From NCBI GenBank assembly GCA_005884305.1, contig VAYL01000045.1, forward strand, positions 1 to 6,749: a DNA stretch of 6,749 nt. Direction: 5' to 3'. The stretch is from Actinomycetota bacterium (GTDB taxonomy: Bacteria; Actinomycetota; Thermoleophilia; Solirubrobacterales; 70-9). The notes below the pieces were generated by a model that had not been told where the DNA came from, ran no database searches, and saw only the letters and a list, made by a program, of their open reading frames with translations. Numbering within the stretch: position 1 is the stretch's first letter; each line of letters begins with the position of its first letter. Positions 1 through 6,132 of the stretch are shown piece by piece. Position numbers and translations under genes: made by a program.

Positions 1-627
1 CGACTTTGGGGGCCGCTTTTCGCTCGCGGCTACGACATGTTGGTCAAGTCCAGCGAGGACGCTGGGCTTCGCGACAAGCGTCGGGACCTGCTTGCCCACG
101 CGCGTGGGCGGACGCTTGAGATCGGCGCTGGGACCGGGATCAACCTCGCGCTCTATCCGGAGGCGGTCACCGAGCTCGTGCTGACCGAGCCGGATCCCCA
201 CATGCGCGCCCAGCTAGAGAAGAAGCTCGCCGGCCTGGGGCGTCGCGCGGAGCTGATCGACGCCGGCGGCGAGCATTTGCCTCTGCCCGACGCGAGCGTC
301 GACACGGTGGTGGCAACGCTCGTCCTTTGCACGATCCCGGATCCTGAGGCGGCCCTCGGCGAGATCGCGCGCGTCCTGAAGCCCGACGGTCAGTTCCTGT
401 TCCTCGAGCACGTGCGCGCGAGCGACCCGAAGACGGCGCGGTGGCAGGATCGCCTCGAGCGTCCCTGGGGCTGGTTCGGTCGCGGTTGTCATCCGAACCG
501 CGACACGCTCGCTGCGATCTCGGCCTCGGCGCTTGATGTCTCGGAGGTCGAGCAAGGCGATCTCCCCAAGGCCCCGCCCATCGTGCGACCGCTCATCGCC
601 GGCGAGGCCAAGCCGCCCGCATCCTGA
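1..627 (+). CDS. class I SAM-dependent methyltransferase (UbiE/Methyltransf_11-like), 5' end missing
   Basis: Probable small-molecule methyltransferase using S-adenosylmethionine in the cytoplasm; the substrate cannot be told. The frame is open from base 1 and reads RLWGPLFARGYD before the first ATG at 37. FARGYD is typical N-terminal sequence of this family, so the ATG at 37 is probably internal and the true start lies left of the window. Counting from base 1 (208 residues seen), motif I LEIGAGTG is at about 39-46, the acidic end of strand 2 (LTEPD) at about 61-65, the post-motif strand DTVVATLVLCTIPD follows at about 101-114, and RVLKPDGQFLFLEHV at about 124-138. The late HPNRDT and the C-terminal KAPPIVRPLIAGEA block are also usual in these proteins. 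The stop (TGA, 625-627) lies 25 bases from the stop of the convergent small membrane gene. The fold is secure; the exact reaction is unknown. Confidence 0.9.
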   Translation, partial: RLWGPLFARGYDMLVKSSEDAGLRDKRRDLLAHARGRTLEIGAGTGINLALYPEAVTELVLTEPDPHMRAQLEKKLAGLGRRAELIDAGGEHLPLPDASVDTVVATLVLCTIPDPEAALGEIARVLKPDGQFLFLEHVRASDPKTARWQDRLERPWGWFGRGCHPNRDTLAAISASALDVSEVEQGDLPKAPPIVRPLIAGEAKPPAS

Positions 628-652
628 GCCGCGCCCTCGCCGACTCCCGGAC

Positions 653-766
653 CTAGCGCCGCCTTCGGCGTATCAATGCCCAGATCCCGCCCACGACCAT
701 CCCGCCCATCATCACCACCATCATCACGCCCATGGCGATGATCAGGATTGTCGAGCCGCCCATCAT
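653..766 (-). CDS. 37-residue Met-rich single-helix membrane peptide, translationally coupled to the cyclase
   Basis: I do not recognise this peptide as a named family. Its ATG (766-764) overlaps the cyclase stop as ATGA, the classic arrangement for translational coupling; no Shine-Dalgarno is seen, which fits re-initiation. A second ATG follows at once. The product starts MMGGSTILIIAMG, has one hydrophobic helix (residues about 5-32) containing 8 Met in all and several Gly-Gly pairs, then Trp-Ala-Leu-Ile and five terminal Arg. The Arg tail predicts an N-out/C-in orientation by the positive-inside rule. It could be a small partner of the membrane cyclase or an unrelated membrane peptide; metal (copper) binding by the Met residues is another guess. 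A longer version starting at 862 would lie inside the cyclase frame and is unlikely. The antisense of the Met run gives a His-rich shadow frame. The stop (TAG, 655-653) nearly abuts the methyltransferase end. Confidence 0.62.
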   Translation of the reverse strand: MMGGSTILIIAMGVMMVVMMGGMVVGGIWALIRRRRR

Positions 767-2295
767 GAGACCGCGGTGGCTTGATGCACGCGCCGCTCTG
801 GAGCGTGAAGCCGGATCTCCTCGCTCTTGCCCTTCAGCGGAATCGCCGGGCGGTCCTCCCACGCTGTGGCATTCGCCCGCAGGCGCTGGCGCGTCGCCTC
901 GGTGATCAGGACATCGTCGCCGGTCTGACGCGTCGCCGATTCGACGCGGGCCGCCGTGTTGACGGCGTCGCCGATGACGGTGAAGTCCAGGCGCCCTCCG
1001 CCGCCGATCGTGCCCACGACGACGGTACCGGAGTTAACCCCCACGCCCACCGCCAGCTCGCCCCGAAAGCGATCGCTCACCTGGTCGGCGATCGCGAGCG
1101 CTGACGCCACTGCACGATCGGCGTGATCGTCAAGGCGCTCCGGGGCGCCGAACACCGCGAGCAGCCCGTCGCCGATGAACTTGTTCGCGTGGCCGCCTCG
1201 ATCGGTGATGATCGGCACCACGACCTCGTAGAGCTCGTTCAGGCGCGCCACGACCTCCCGGGCGGGTGCCCTCTCCGAGAATGACGTGAAGCCGCGCACA
1301 TCCATGAACAGGATGGAGACCTCCACCTCCTCCCCACGCTGGTCGATGCCATCGCGGGCGACGCGCTCGGCAAGTCCGGGGTCCACGAACGTCCCGAACG
1401 CCTCGCGCAGGCGCTCGCGCTCCTGAAGCCCTGAGACCATTCGGTTGAAGGCGCGGGTCAGGGCCCCGGTCTCGTCGGCGGAGCCGACCGGCACCCGGGT
1501 CGTCAGGTCGCCCCCGCCGACCTTCGCTGTCGCCTCCCGGAGTCGGTGGATCGGCGAGACCACGGACTCGGCAAGCAGAATCGTGAATGCGAACGCGAGC
1601 GTCATCGCGACCCCCAGCGACACCGCGATCGCGACCAGCAGCTCCCCTACCCCGGGATGACCGCCCTCCACAAGCCCGACGACGAGCACTCCGACGCCGG
1701 CGCTGATCGCGGGTATCGCGCTCAGGAGCCGCCGCCGGAGCGGCAGGCTGATCGCGTCGATTTCCACCTCGTCCGAGAGCTGGGTCGCGATGTCGTCGAG
1801 AACTGGCTGCATCGAGCGCTCGAACATGAGGAATGCGATGCCATTGGCGTAGGCGAGCATCACGATTGCGGCTAGGTAGAGGACGGCGATCGCCCACGCC
1901 GGAAGTCCCAAGAGCCAGGTCGCGAACAAACACCAGGCAAGATCGGCGATGAACGGATAGCCGCCCCGCCACCACTGCCTCAGGAGCTGATACGGAGCTG
2001 ATGCTGCGTTTCGCCATGCCTCGATTGCGCCGGGACCGGAGCGCTCGCCGCCGATCCATTCCGCGACGGGCTCCAGTCGACTCCGGAAGTAGCGCAGCGT
2101 CATGAGCGCATAGAACTCCTGCCCGGCGACAGCCACAAGCGCAAGCACGGCGAGCTGACCGGGAGTCATGTCGATGTAGAGAGCCAGGCTTGCCGCGCCG
2201 GCGGCGACAACCAGATACTCGACGCGCAGCGCCGTCGCCAAGACGAGCCGCGGATACCGCGCTCCGAGCCTCCGGTACCAGCTTGCGAACGTCAC
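763..2295 (-). CDS. six-helix membrane adenylate cyclase, class III, with HAMP domain
   Basis: Makes cAMP from ATP at the inner face of the membrane. The layout matches the mycobacterial Rv1318c/Rv1319c/Rv1320c/Rv3645 group: six membrane helices, HAMP, catalytic domain. In GTG-start numbering (510 residues), helices lie near 22-43, 47-68, 114-130, 133-158, 192-210 and 217-242; HAMP spans about 244-297 (SPIHRL to GLQERE); the cyclase domain runs from about 325. Metal-binding Asp332 (FMDVRGFT) and Asp376 (FIGDG), adenine-selecting Lys372 and Asp437 (RLDFTVIGD), and transition-state Asn446 and Arg450 (VNTAAR) are all present, so it should be active and ATP-specific; a homodimer is expected. The frame is open up to an ATG at 2529, but that extension is Arg-rich and overlaps the upstream gene. 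I chose GTG at 2295 because AGGA lies 7 bases before it. It follows the hydrolase-fold gene by 106 bases and overlaps the small membrane gene by ATGA. Confidence 0.92.
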   Translation of the reverse strand: MTFASWYRRLGARYPRLVLATALRVEYLVVAAGAASLALYIDMTPGQLAVLALVAVAGQEFYALMTLRYFRSRLEPVAEWIGGERSGPGAIEAWRNAASAPYQLLRQWWRGGYPFIADLAWCLFATWLLGLPAWAIAVLYLAAIVMLAYANGIAFLMFERSMQPVLDDIATQLSDEVEIDAISLPLRRRLLSAIPAISAGVGVLVVGLVEGGHPGVGELLVAIAVSLGVAMTLAFAFTILLAESVVSPIHRLREATAKVGGGDLTTRVPVGSADETGALTRAFNRMVSGLQERERLREAFGTFVDPGLAERVARDGIDQRGEEVEVSILFMDVRGFTSFSERAPAREVVARLNELYEVVVPIITDRGGHANKFIGDGLLAVFGAPERLDDHADRAVASALAIADQVSDRFRGELAVGVGVNSGTVVVGTIGGGGRLDFTVIGDAVNTAARVESATRQTGDDVLITEATRQRLRANATAWEDRPAIPLKGKSEEIRLHAPERRVHQATAVS

Positions 2296-2302
2296 CGATT
2301 CA

Positions 2303-2306
2303 TCCT
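2303..2306 (-). promoter_or_regulatory. ribosome binding site deciding the cyclase start
   Basis: AGGA sits 7 bases before the GTG at 2295. It favours this GTG over the ATG at 2529, which would add 78 low-complexity Arg/Ser-rich residues overlapping the preceding gene. Confidence 0.6.
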
Positions 2307-2401
2307 GTCCGGCGTAGCTTCGCCTGCGCAAACGGTAATCGTCGGTGCTGCGCCATGACGCAGTTCGCCGTGAGGTGCGCTCGAGATACCGCCCGACCCG
2401 C

Positions 2402-3115
2402 TTACGAGGAATGCCTGCTACAGAACTCGCGCAGGATGCGCGCGAACTCGGTGCTGGTCGGCGGGGCGCCGTCCACGGCGGCGGATTCAGCCTTCGGAAG
2501 AGCCTCGACCGCGTCCTCGAAGCCCTCATCGGTGCTCATCAGGCAGCCCTCGTGCTTGACGAGCAGCATCGGGCAATCGAGGCCGAGCACCGTCCCGGCG
2601 TACTCGAGCGGAGCGGTCATGATCTCCCAGCCCTGGAGCATGTTCTCGGTCGGGATTCGCCTCAGGATCTCCTCGGCGAGCTCCTCGTCGATCGATCCCC
2701 CGGTCGCCTGAGCAATCCCATGGCGAAAGAAGTTGGGGGCGTCCTGCCGGACCAGCTGGGTGAACGCGGCGAAGACCTCAGGGTTGACCGACGGTCGCTC
2801 GCCCTCCGCGGACTGAGTCAGCGCAGCGTGGGTGAGGACCAAACCGGCCAGTCGATCCCTGGAGCGATCGGCGATGCCAACCCCCGTGGGGATCCCCCAG
2901 CCATCGGCGACGAGGAAGTACTGATCCCACCCGAGCCGCTCTAGCTCCTCGAGTCCCCGCTCGATCGTCCCGAGCCGTGTCAGCTCCCCAGGCTCTGCCC
3001 CGATACCCGGAGGATCGAAGGAAGCCACCTCGGCCCACTCGTCGAGCTGCGGGTGGATCGCCCACTGCACCTCGGTGAATTCTGGAACCAGTAGCAGTCG
3101 TGGTTGGATGACCAC
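2402..3115 (-). CDS. alpha/beta-hydrolase-fold protein, probably catalytically inactive (Ser nucleophile replaced by Gly)
   Basis: The fold is seen in the opening strand RLLLVPEFTE, the VASFDPPGIGAEPG block (residues 30-43), the nucleophile-elbow strand FLVADGWG (67-74), the following LAGLVLTHAAL strand, and CPMLLVKHEG near 181-190. The elbow normally reads small-X-Ser-X-Gly; here it is Ala-Asp-Gly72-Trp-Gly, with GGC at the Ser position. The usual C-terminal catalytic His is also missing: residues 214-221 read VDGAPPTS where a Gly-X-His motif is expected. The acid position is unclear. It therefore looks like a binding or sensor protein, not an esterase. At 237 residues it is slightly short for the fold. 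No signal peptide or membrane helix is seen, so it is cytoplasmic. GTG at 3115 is the most upstream possible start, since an in-frame TGA lies 9 bases before it. It is the first gene of the probable cyclase operon and divergent, 32 bases away, from the cation transporter gene. Confidence 0.85.
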   Translation of the reverse strand: MVIQPRLLLVPEFTEVQWAIHPQLDEWAEVASFDPPGIGAEPGELTRLGTIERGLEELERLGWDQYFLVADGWGIPTGVGIADRSRDRLAGLVLTHAALTQSAEGERPSVNPEVFAAFTQLVRQDAPNFFRHGIAQATGGSIDEELAEEILRRIPTENMLQGWEIMTAPLEYAGTVLGLDCPMLLVKHEGCLMSTDEGFEDAVEALPKAESAAVDGAPPTSTEFARILREFCSRHSS

Positions 3116-3133
3116 ATGAAATCAGTGCCGGCG

Positions 3134-3139
3134 TAGCCT
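3134..3139 (+). promoter_or_regulatory. putative -10 element for a leaderless transporter mRNA
   Basis: TAGCCT fits the actinobacterial -10 pattern TANNNT and ends 8 bases before the ATG at 3148, the distance expected if transcription starts at the ATG itself. No Shine-Dalgarno precedes that ATG, and I see no clear -35 box. The same seven bases, TAGCCTC, occur before the MFS gene. Confidence 0.35.
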
Positions 3140-3147
3140 CCACGTAG

Positions 3148-3834
3148 ATGGAGTCCACGTCCCTGCCTCTGGCACGACCCGCCGGGCGTGATCCCGAGCG
3201 CGAACGCCTCGTCAGGCGGGCCCGAGTGCTTGCCTGGCTCGGGATCAGCTGGCATGGAATAGAGGCCACCATTGCCATAGCGGCTGGGCTGATCGCGGGC
3301 TCGATCGCGCTTGTCGGCTTCGGCGCCGATTCGCTGATCGAGTCGGCCGCCGGCTTCGTGCTGCTGTGGCGATTTGCGACTCGTCGTTCCGGCTCCGACC
3401 GAGCCGAGCGACGAGCTCAGAGGCTGATCGCGCTCACCTTCTATCTCCTCGCCGGATACATCGCGGTCGAGGCCGTTCGGAGCCTGACTGGCGGAGAACA
3501 CCCAGAGACGAGCCCCGTAGGGATCGCGCTCGCCGCATTCACGGTCGTCACGATGCCCATGCTTGCCACTGCGAAGGCGCGTGTCTCGGAGAGCCTCGGC
3601 TCATCGGCTACCAGGGCCGAGGGCCGCCAGAACATGGTCTGCGCCTACCTGTCAGGTGCCCTGTTGATTGGCTTGAGCGCGAATGCGCTCGGCGGATGGT
3701 GGTGGGCCGATCCCACGACGGCGCTCGTAATCGCCGCCGTCGCGGTCCGCGAAGGTGGCGAGGCTTGGCGTGGCGAATCCTGCTGCGCCGCGCCGGCCGG
3801 CGTCGTCGACGGCACCGACGACTGCTGCAGGTAG
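3148..3834 (+). CDS. short cation diffusion facilitator-like transporter with Cys-Cys tail
   Basis: Probable metal-ion exporter of the cytoplasmic membrane, 228 residues. Six helices are expected near 27-50, 53-75, 93-113, 123-142, 162-183 and 187-200. Helix 2 carries GADSLIES: Asp61 and Glu65 match the DxxxD metal pair of CDF proteins such as YiiP. In helix 5 the usual HxxxD appears as Gln161 and Cys165 (EGRQNMVC), so the predicted metal site is Asp-Glu-Gln-Cys. TM1 also has His36 and Glu39. The protein ends soon after helix 6 and lacks the cytoplasmic dimerisation domain of most CDF proteins; instead its last 20 residues hold two Cys-Cys pairs (212-213, 226-227). The metal is not predictable. 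The ATG at 3148 has no Shine-Dalgarno and may be leaderless. The gene is divergent from the hydrolase-fold gene and convergent with the DUF1801 gene, 4 bases apart. Confidence 0.8.
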   Translation: MESTSLPLARPAGRDPERERLVRRARVLAWLGISWHGIEATIAIAAGLIAGSIALVGFGADSLIESAAGFVLLWRFATRRSGSDRAERRAQRLIALTFYLLAGYIAVEAVRSLTGGEHPETSPVGIALAAFTVVTMPMLATAKARVSESLGSSATRAEGRQNMVCAYLSGALLIGLSANALGGWWWADPTTALVIAAVAVREGGEAWRGESCCAAPAGVVDGTDDCCR

Positions 3835-3838
3835 GTCC

Positions 3839-4279
3839 CTAGCGCGCTGCTTTCTTCACGAGCGCACCGAGCTCCTTCTCTTCGGCGGCGGTCAGCTCCT
3901 TCAGCGCGAAGGAGGTCGGCCACATGGCGCCCTTGTCGAGGTTCGCCTTGTCGCTGAAGCCGAACGTCGCGTACCTCGACTTGAACTTCTGCGCGCTTTG
4001 GAAGAAGCAGACGACCTTCCCGTCCTTGGCATAGGCGGGCATCCCGTACCAGGTCCTCGGCACGAGGTCCGGCGCGCTGGCCTTGACGATGGCGTGGAGC
4101 CGCTCGGCCATGACGCGGTCCGCCTTCGGCATCTCCGCGATCTTGGCGAGCACGTCGCTCTCCCCGTCCGCCTTGCCGCCGCGCGCCGCCTTCACCTCCT
4201 TGGCGCGCTCCCTCATCGCGGCGCGTTCCTCTTCCGTAAATCCCTTGGCGCCCTTCTTTGCCGATTTCCTCTCAGCCAT
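3839..4279 (-). CDS. DUF1801 domain protein (YdhG-like, frataxin-like fold)
   Basis: A 146-residue cytoplasmic protein. After a Lys/Glu/Arg-rich N-terminal stretch (residues 1-40), the family pattern follows: a helix [19 protein letters not shown], then the hallmark [19 protein letters not shown], then [16 protein letters not shown] and [15 protein letters not shown]1801 proteins have a frataxin-like fold, and Bacillus YdhG (Fra) has been proposed as an iron chaperone; in actinobacteria the role is mostly unproven, so iron handling here is only a possibility. The frame stays open upstream to 4396, but the ATG at 4279 is preceded by GAGGAG at 6-base spacing and starts the typical Lys-rich N-terminus. 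The stop lies 4 bases from the stop of the convergent transporter gene. It is 71 bases downstream of the DsbA-like gene and may be co-transcribed with it or use the promoter at 4308-4335. Confidence 0.85.
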   Translation of the reverse strand: MAERKSAKKGAKGFTEEERAAMRERAKEVKAARGGKADGESDVLAKIAEMPKADRVMAERLHAIVKASAPDLVPRTWYGMPAYAKDGKVVCFFQSAQKFKSRYATFGFSDKANLDKGAMWPTSFALKELTAAEEKELGALVKKAAR

Positions 4280-4285
4280 GGTCCT

Positions 4286-4291
4286 CTCCTC
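4286..4291 (-). promoter_or_regulatory. ribosome binding site of the DUF1801 gene
   Basis: GAGGAG, within the purine run AGAGGAGAGGA, lies 6 bases before the ATG at 4279. It fixes the start at 4279 and argues against the longer frame beginning at 4396. Confidence 0.75.
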
Positions 4292-4307
4292 TGCCGGATC
4301 TGCCCGG

Positions 4308-4335
4308 AGCGTATGAGCAATTGCGGTGCTGTCGA
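4308..4335 (-). promoter_or_regulatory. putative promoter of the DUF1801 gene
   Basis: In the 71-base gap after the DsbA-like gene the minus strand has TCGACA (4335-4330, five of six matches to TTGACA), a 16-base spacer, and TACGCT (4313-4308, fitting TANNNT). Transcription would start near 4301, giving a leader of about 20 bases that holds the strong ribosome binding site. It is found by eye only. Confidence 0.3.
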
Positions 4336-4350
4336 GGTGACATAACCGGT

Positions 4351-4881
4351 TCAGCCCCCCAGCCTTGCGGGCACGACCTGCGCGAGCTGACGCCACGGTC
4401 CTTCCAGTCGCTCCCCATCGATGAAGAAGGTCGGCGTCCCGTGGACTCCCGCACTCCTGCCGCCCTCCACATCCGCCAGGACACGCTCGCGAAATGTCCG
4501 CTCGTCGAGCGCGGCCCGCGCCGCATCCGCATCCAGCTCCAGACGCTCCGCCGCGGCGAGGAGGTCATGCCGGGAGAACTCCTCGCGACCCGCCAGCAGC
4601 AGGTCATGGGCCTCCCAGAATCTTCCCTCCGATGCCGCGAGCTCCGAGAGCTCTGCGGCGAGGTCGGCCCCTGGATGGAGTTCCGGATCCGGCAGGTGGC
4701 GCCACACCAGGCGCAGCCCGTCGAAGCGCCCCAGGAGCGACTGCACCGGCCGCTTGGCGGCGAAGCAGAACGGGCACCCGAGGTCCCCGTACTCCACCAG
4801 CGTCAGCTCGGGAGAGTCGGAGCCCGTGACATGGTCGCCTTCGGTGACCGGGGGCAGCATTTCTGACGCGGGCTCGGTCAC
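4351..4881 (-). CDS. cytoplasmic DsbA-like thioredoxin-fold oxidoreductase
   Basis: A 176-residue thioredoxin-fold protein with active site CPFC (residues 36-39) after the strand [10 protein letters not shown], a helical insert with [18 protein letters not shown], and the cis-Pro loop GTPTFFIDG (cis-Pro150). Both Cys and the cis-Pro are present, so thiol-disulfide chemistry is plausible. It resembles the DsbA-like domain fused to the C-terminus of some actinobacterial NhaA antiporters. No signal peptide or membrane anchor is seen, so it should be cytoplasmic; the partner is unknown. The GTG at 4881 overlaps the thiolase stop as GTGA, suggesting translational coupling, and gives a start VTEPASEM. 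An alternative ATG at 4860 ([11 protein letters not shown]) would keep all conserved parts; neither has a Shine-Dalgarno. FrnE or chromene-carboxylate isomerase-type relatives are other options, but the CPFC motif favours an oxidoreductase. Confidence 0.85.
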   Translation of the reverse strand: MTEPASEMLPPVTEGDHVTGSDSPELTLVEYGDLGCPFCFAAKRPVQSLLGRFDGLRLVWRHLPDPELHPGADLAAELSELAASEGRFWEAHDLLLAGREEFSRHDLLAAAERLELDADAARAALDERTFRERVLADVEGGRSAGVHGTPTFFIDGERLEGPWRQLAQVVPARLGG

Positions 4882-6116
4882 GCGGCGGCCGGGTTCTCGA
4901 GCACCATCGCGACTCCCTGACCGGAACCGACGCAGACGCCGAGGATCCCGTACCGCAGGCCTCGCTCGCGCAGCTCGGTCGCGAGGGTCAGGACGTAGCG
5001 CGTCCCCGATGAGCCGAACGGGTGGCCGATGGCGACCGCGCCGCCGTTCGGGTTGAGGTGATCGTCGGGGACCTCGAAGCCGTCGAGCTGATTCGGAAGC
5101 TCGCGCAGGATCGCGACGGCCACCGAGGCGTAGGCCTCGTGGACCTCCCACACGTCGATCTCCTCGGGCTTGAGCCCGGCGCGTTCTAGCGCCTTCGGCA
5201 TCGCGAAGGCGGGCGCGATCCCCATGTATCGCGGATCAAGGGCGTGGGTGGCTGCAGACACTACCCTCGCCAGGGGCTCCACCCCCAGCTCCGCTGCCGC
5301 CGCCTCGTTCGCGAGGACAACGGCGCTCGCCCCGTCGTTGAGCGCCGAGGAGTTGCCGGCGGTCATCTGGGTCGTGTTCGGCTGGGCCGGGAGCGCGGCG
5401 AGCTTCTCCGCGCTGGTGTCGTCGCGGATCCCCTCGTCGTGCTCGAACGAACGGGCCTCGGTCTTGCGGGTGGCCGGGATCTCGACCGGGTGAATCTCCT
5501 TCGCCAGCCGCCCCGAATCGCGCGCCGCCGCCGCGTGCTGGTGGGAGCGCAGCGCGAAGGCATCGATCTCCTCCCTCGTCAGCTCGTAGCGGTCGGCGAC
5601 GTTCTGCGCCGTCTGCATCATCTCGATGTACGCATCGCGGGCCAGCAGCGCGGGGTTCGGCGGCCCGCCCGCGCCCGCCCACATCGTGTCGAGCATGAAG
5701 ATGGGCCCACGCGGCATGAACGGCGCCTCCCCCTTCATGAACGCCCACCCGGAGCGGGACATCGACTCGACCCCGGCGGCGAGGCCCACTCCCAGCTCGT
5801 CACTGCGGATGGCGTGGGCAACGGAGATCGCTCCCGACAGCGATGAGGCGCAGAAGCGATTGACCGTGATCGCCGGGACCGAGTCGGGGAATCCGGCGGC
5901 CAGCGCCGCCCACCGCGCGATATCGCCCATGCCCTCGTGAGCCGGGTTCACGCAGCCGGCAACGATGTCCTCGATCCGCTCGAGCGGCACGCCGGCCCGC
6001 TCGCAGGCCCAGACCATCGTCTGCCCGAGCAGGTCGTCGGTGCGGATGTGTGACAGCGAGCCCCCGTACCGCCCCACGGGCGTGCGCACGCCGCCGAGGA
6101 TGTAGGCATCGGTCAT
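4878..6116 (-). CDS. 3-ketoacyl-CoA/acetyl-CoA thiolase
   Basis: A 412-residue thiolase, the normal length for the family. It cleaves 3-ketoacyl-CoA with CoA in beta-oxidation, or condenses two acyl-CoA in reverse; degradation is more likely for this type. The N-terminal signature AYILGGVRTPVGRYGG is followed by the nucleophile Cys89 in NRFCASSLSG, His326 in VHEAYA, His365 in AIGHPFGSSG and the acid/base Cys395 in VCVGSGQG. All catalytic positions are filled. The HEA form in place of NEA occurs in FadI and the mitochondrial trifunctional beta subunit, which points to ketoacyl-CoA cleavage. The frame is open to 6188, but AAGGAGG 9 bases before the ATG at 6116 fixes the start. No hydratase/dehydrogenase partner (FadB/FadJ type) is in the window. 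Its stop overlaps the start of the DsbA-like gene (GTGA), and it is divergent from the MFS gene across 111 bases. Confidence 0.95.
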   Translation of the reverse strand: MTDAYILGGVRTPVGRYGGSLSHIRTDDLLGQTMVWACERAGVPLERIEDIVAGCVNPAHEGMGDIARWAALAAGFPDSVPAITVNRFCASSLSGAISVAHAIRSDELGVGLAAGVESMSRSGWAFMKGEAPFMPRGPIFMLDTMWAGAGGPPNPALLARDAYIEMMQTAQNVADRYELTREEIDAFALRSHQHAAAARDSGRLAKEIHPVEIPATRKTEARSFEHDEGIRDDTSAEKLAALPAQPNTTQMTAGNSSALNDGASAVVLANEAAAAELGVEPLARVVSAATHALDPRYMGIAPAFAMPKALERAGLKPEEIDVWEVHEAYASVAVAILRELPNQLDGFEVPDDHLNPNGGAVAIGHPFGSSGTRYVLTLATELRERGLRYGILGVCVGSGQGVAMVLENPAAA

Positions 6117-6125
6117 CGGACTGAT

Positions 6126-6132
6126 CCTCCTT
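6126..6132 (-). promoter_or_regulatory. strong ribosome binding site of the thiolase gene
   Basis: AAGGAGG lies 9 bases before the ATG at 6116, the only full-consensus site in the window. It rules against the ATG at 6188, which would add 24 residues unlike any thiolase N-terminus. Confidence 0.85.

Noticed and set aside
657..670. CGCCG-CCTT-CGGCG hairpin as a terminator between the convergent methyltransferase and small membrane genes
   Set aside because: The stem is only 5 base pairs, no T tract follows on either strand, and it lies within the five Arg codons of the small gene, so it is explained by coding.
533..784. Plus-strand frame with a run of His residues, looking like a metal-binding protein
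   Set aside because: The His run is the antisense of the Met/Val-rich helix of the small membrane gene. The frame overlaps the methyltransferase 3' end and the rest is Pro/Arg-rich without family features.
1130..2059. 309-residue minus-strand frame inside the cyclase gene
   Set aside because: Shadow of the cyclase in another frame; Arg/Gly-rich, no motifs, while the real frame has a complete catalytic domain.
2314..2319. TAGCTT on the plus strand as another -10 element
   Set aside because: No start codon or credible plus-strand gene at the expected distance; it lies in the gap between two minus-strand genes.
2296..2529. Longer cyclase beginning at the ATG at 2529
   Set aside because: The extra 78 residues are Arg/Ser/Pro-rich, overlap the conserved end of the hydrolase-fold gene and lack a ribosome binding site; GTG at 2295 has AGGA at good spacing.
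2345..2944. 199-residue plus-strand frame antisense to the hydrolase-fold gene
   Set aside because: Composition is typical of an antisense shadow in GC-rich DNA and there is no recognisable domain.
3755..4345. 196-residue plus-strand frame across the DUF1801 gene
   Set aside because: Antisense to a confidently identified gene; the Arg/Leu/His-rich product has no family features.
5244..5846. 200-residue plus-strand frame antisense to the thiolase
   Set aside because: The thiolase frame carries all four catalytic residues; this is its antisense shadow.
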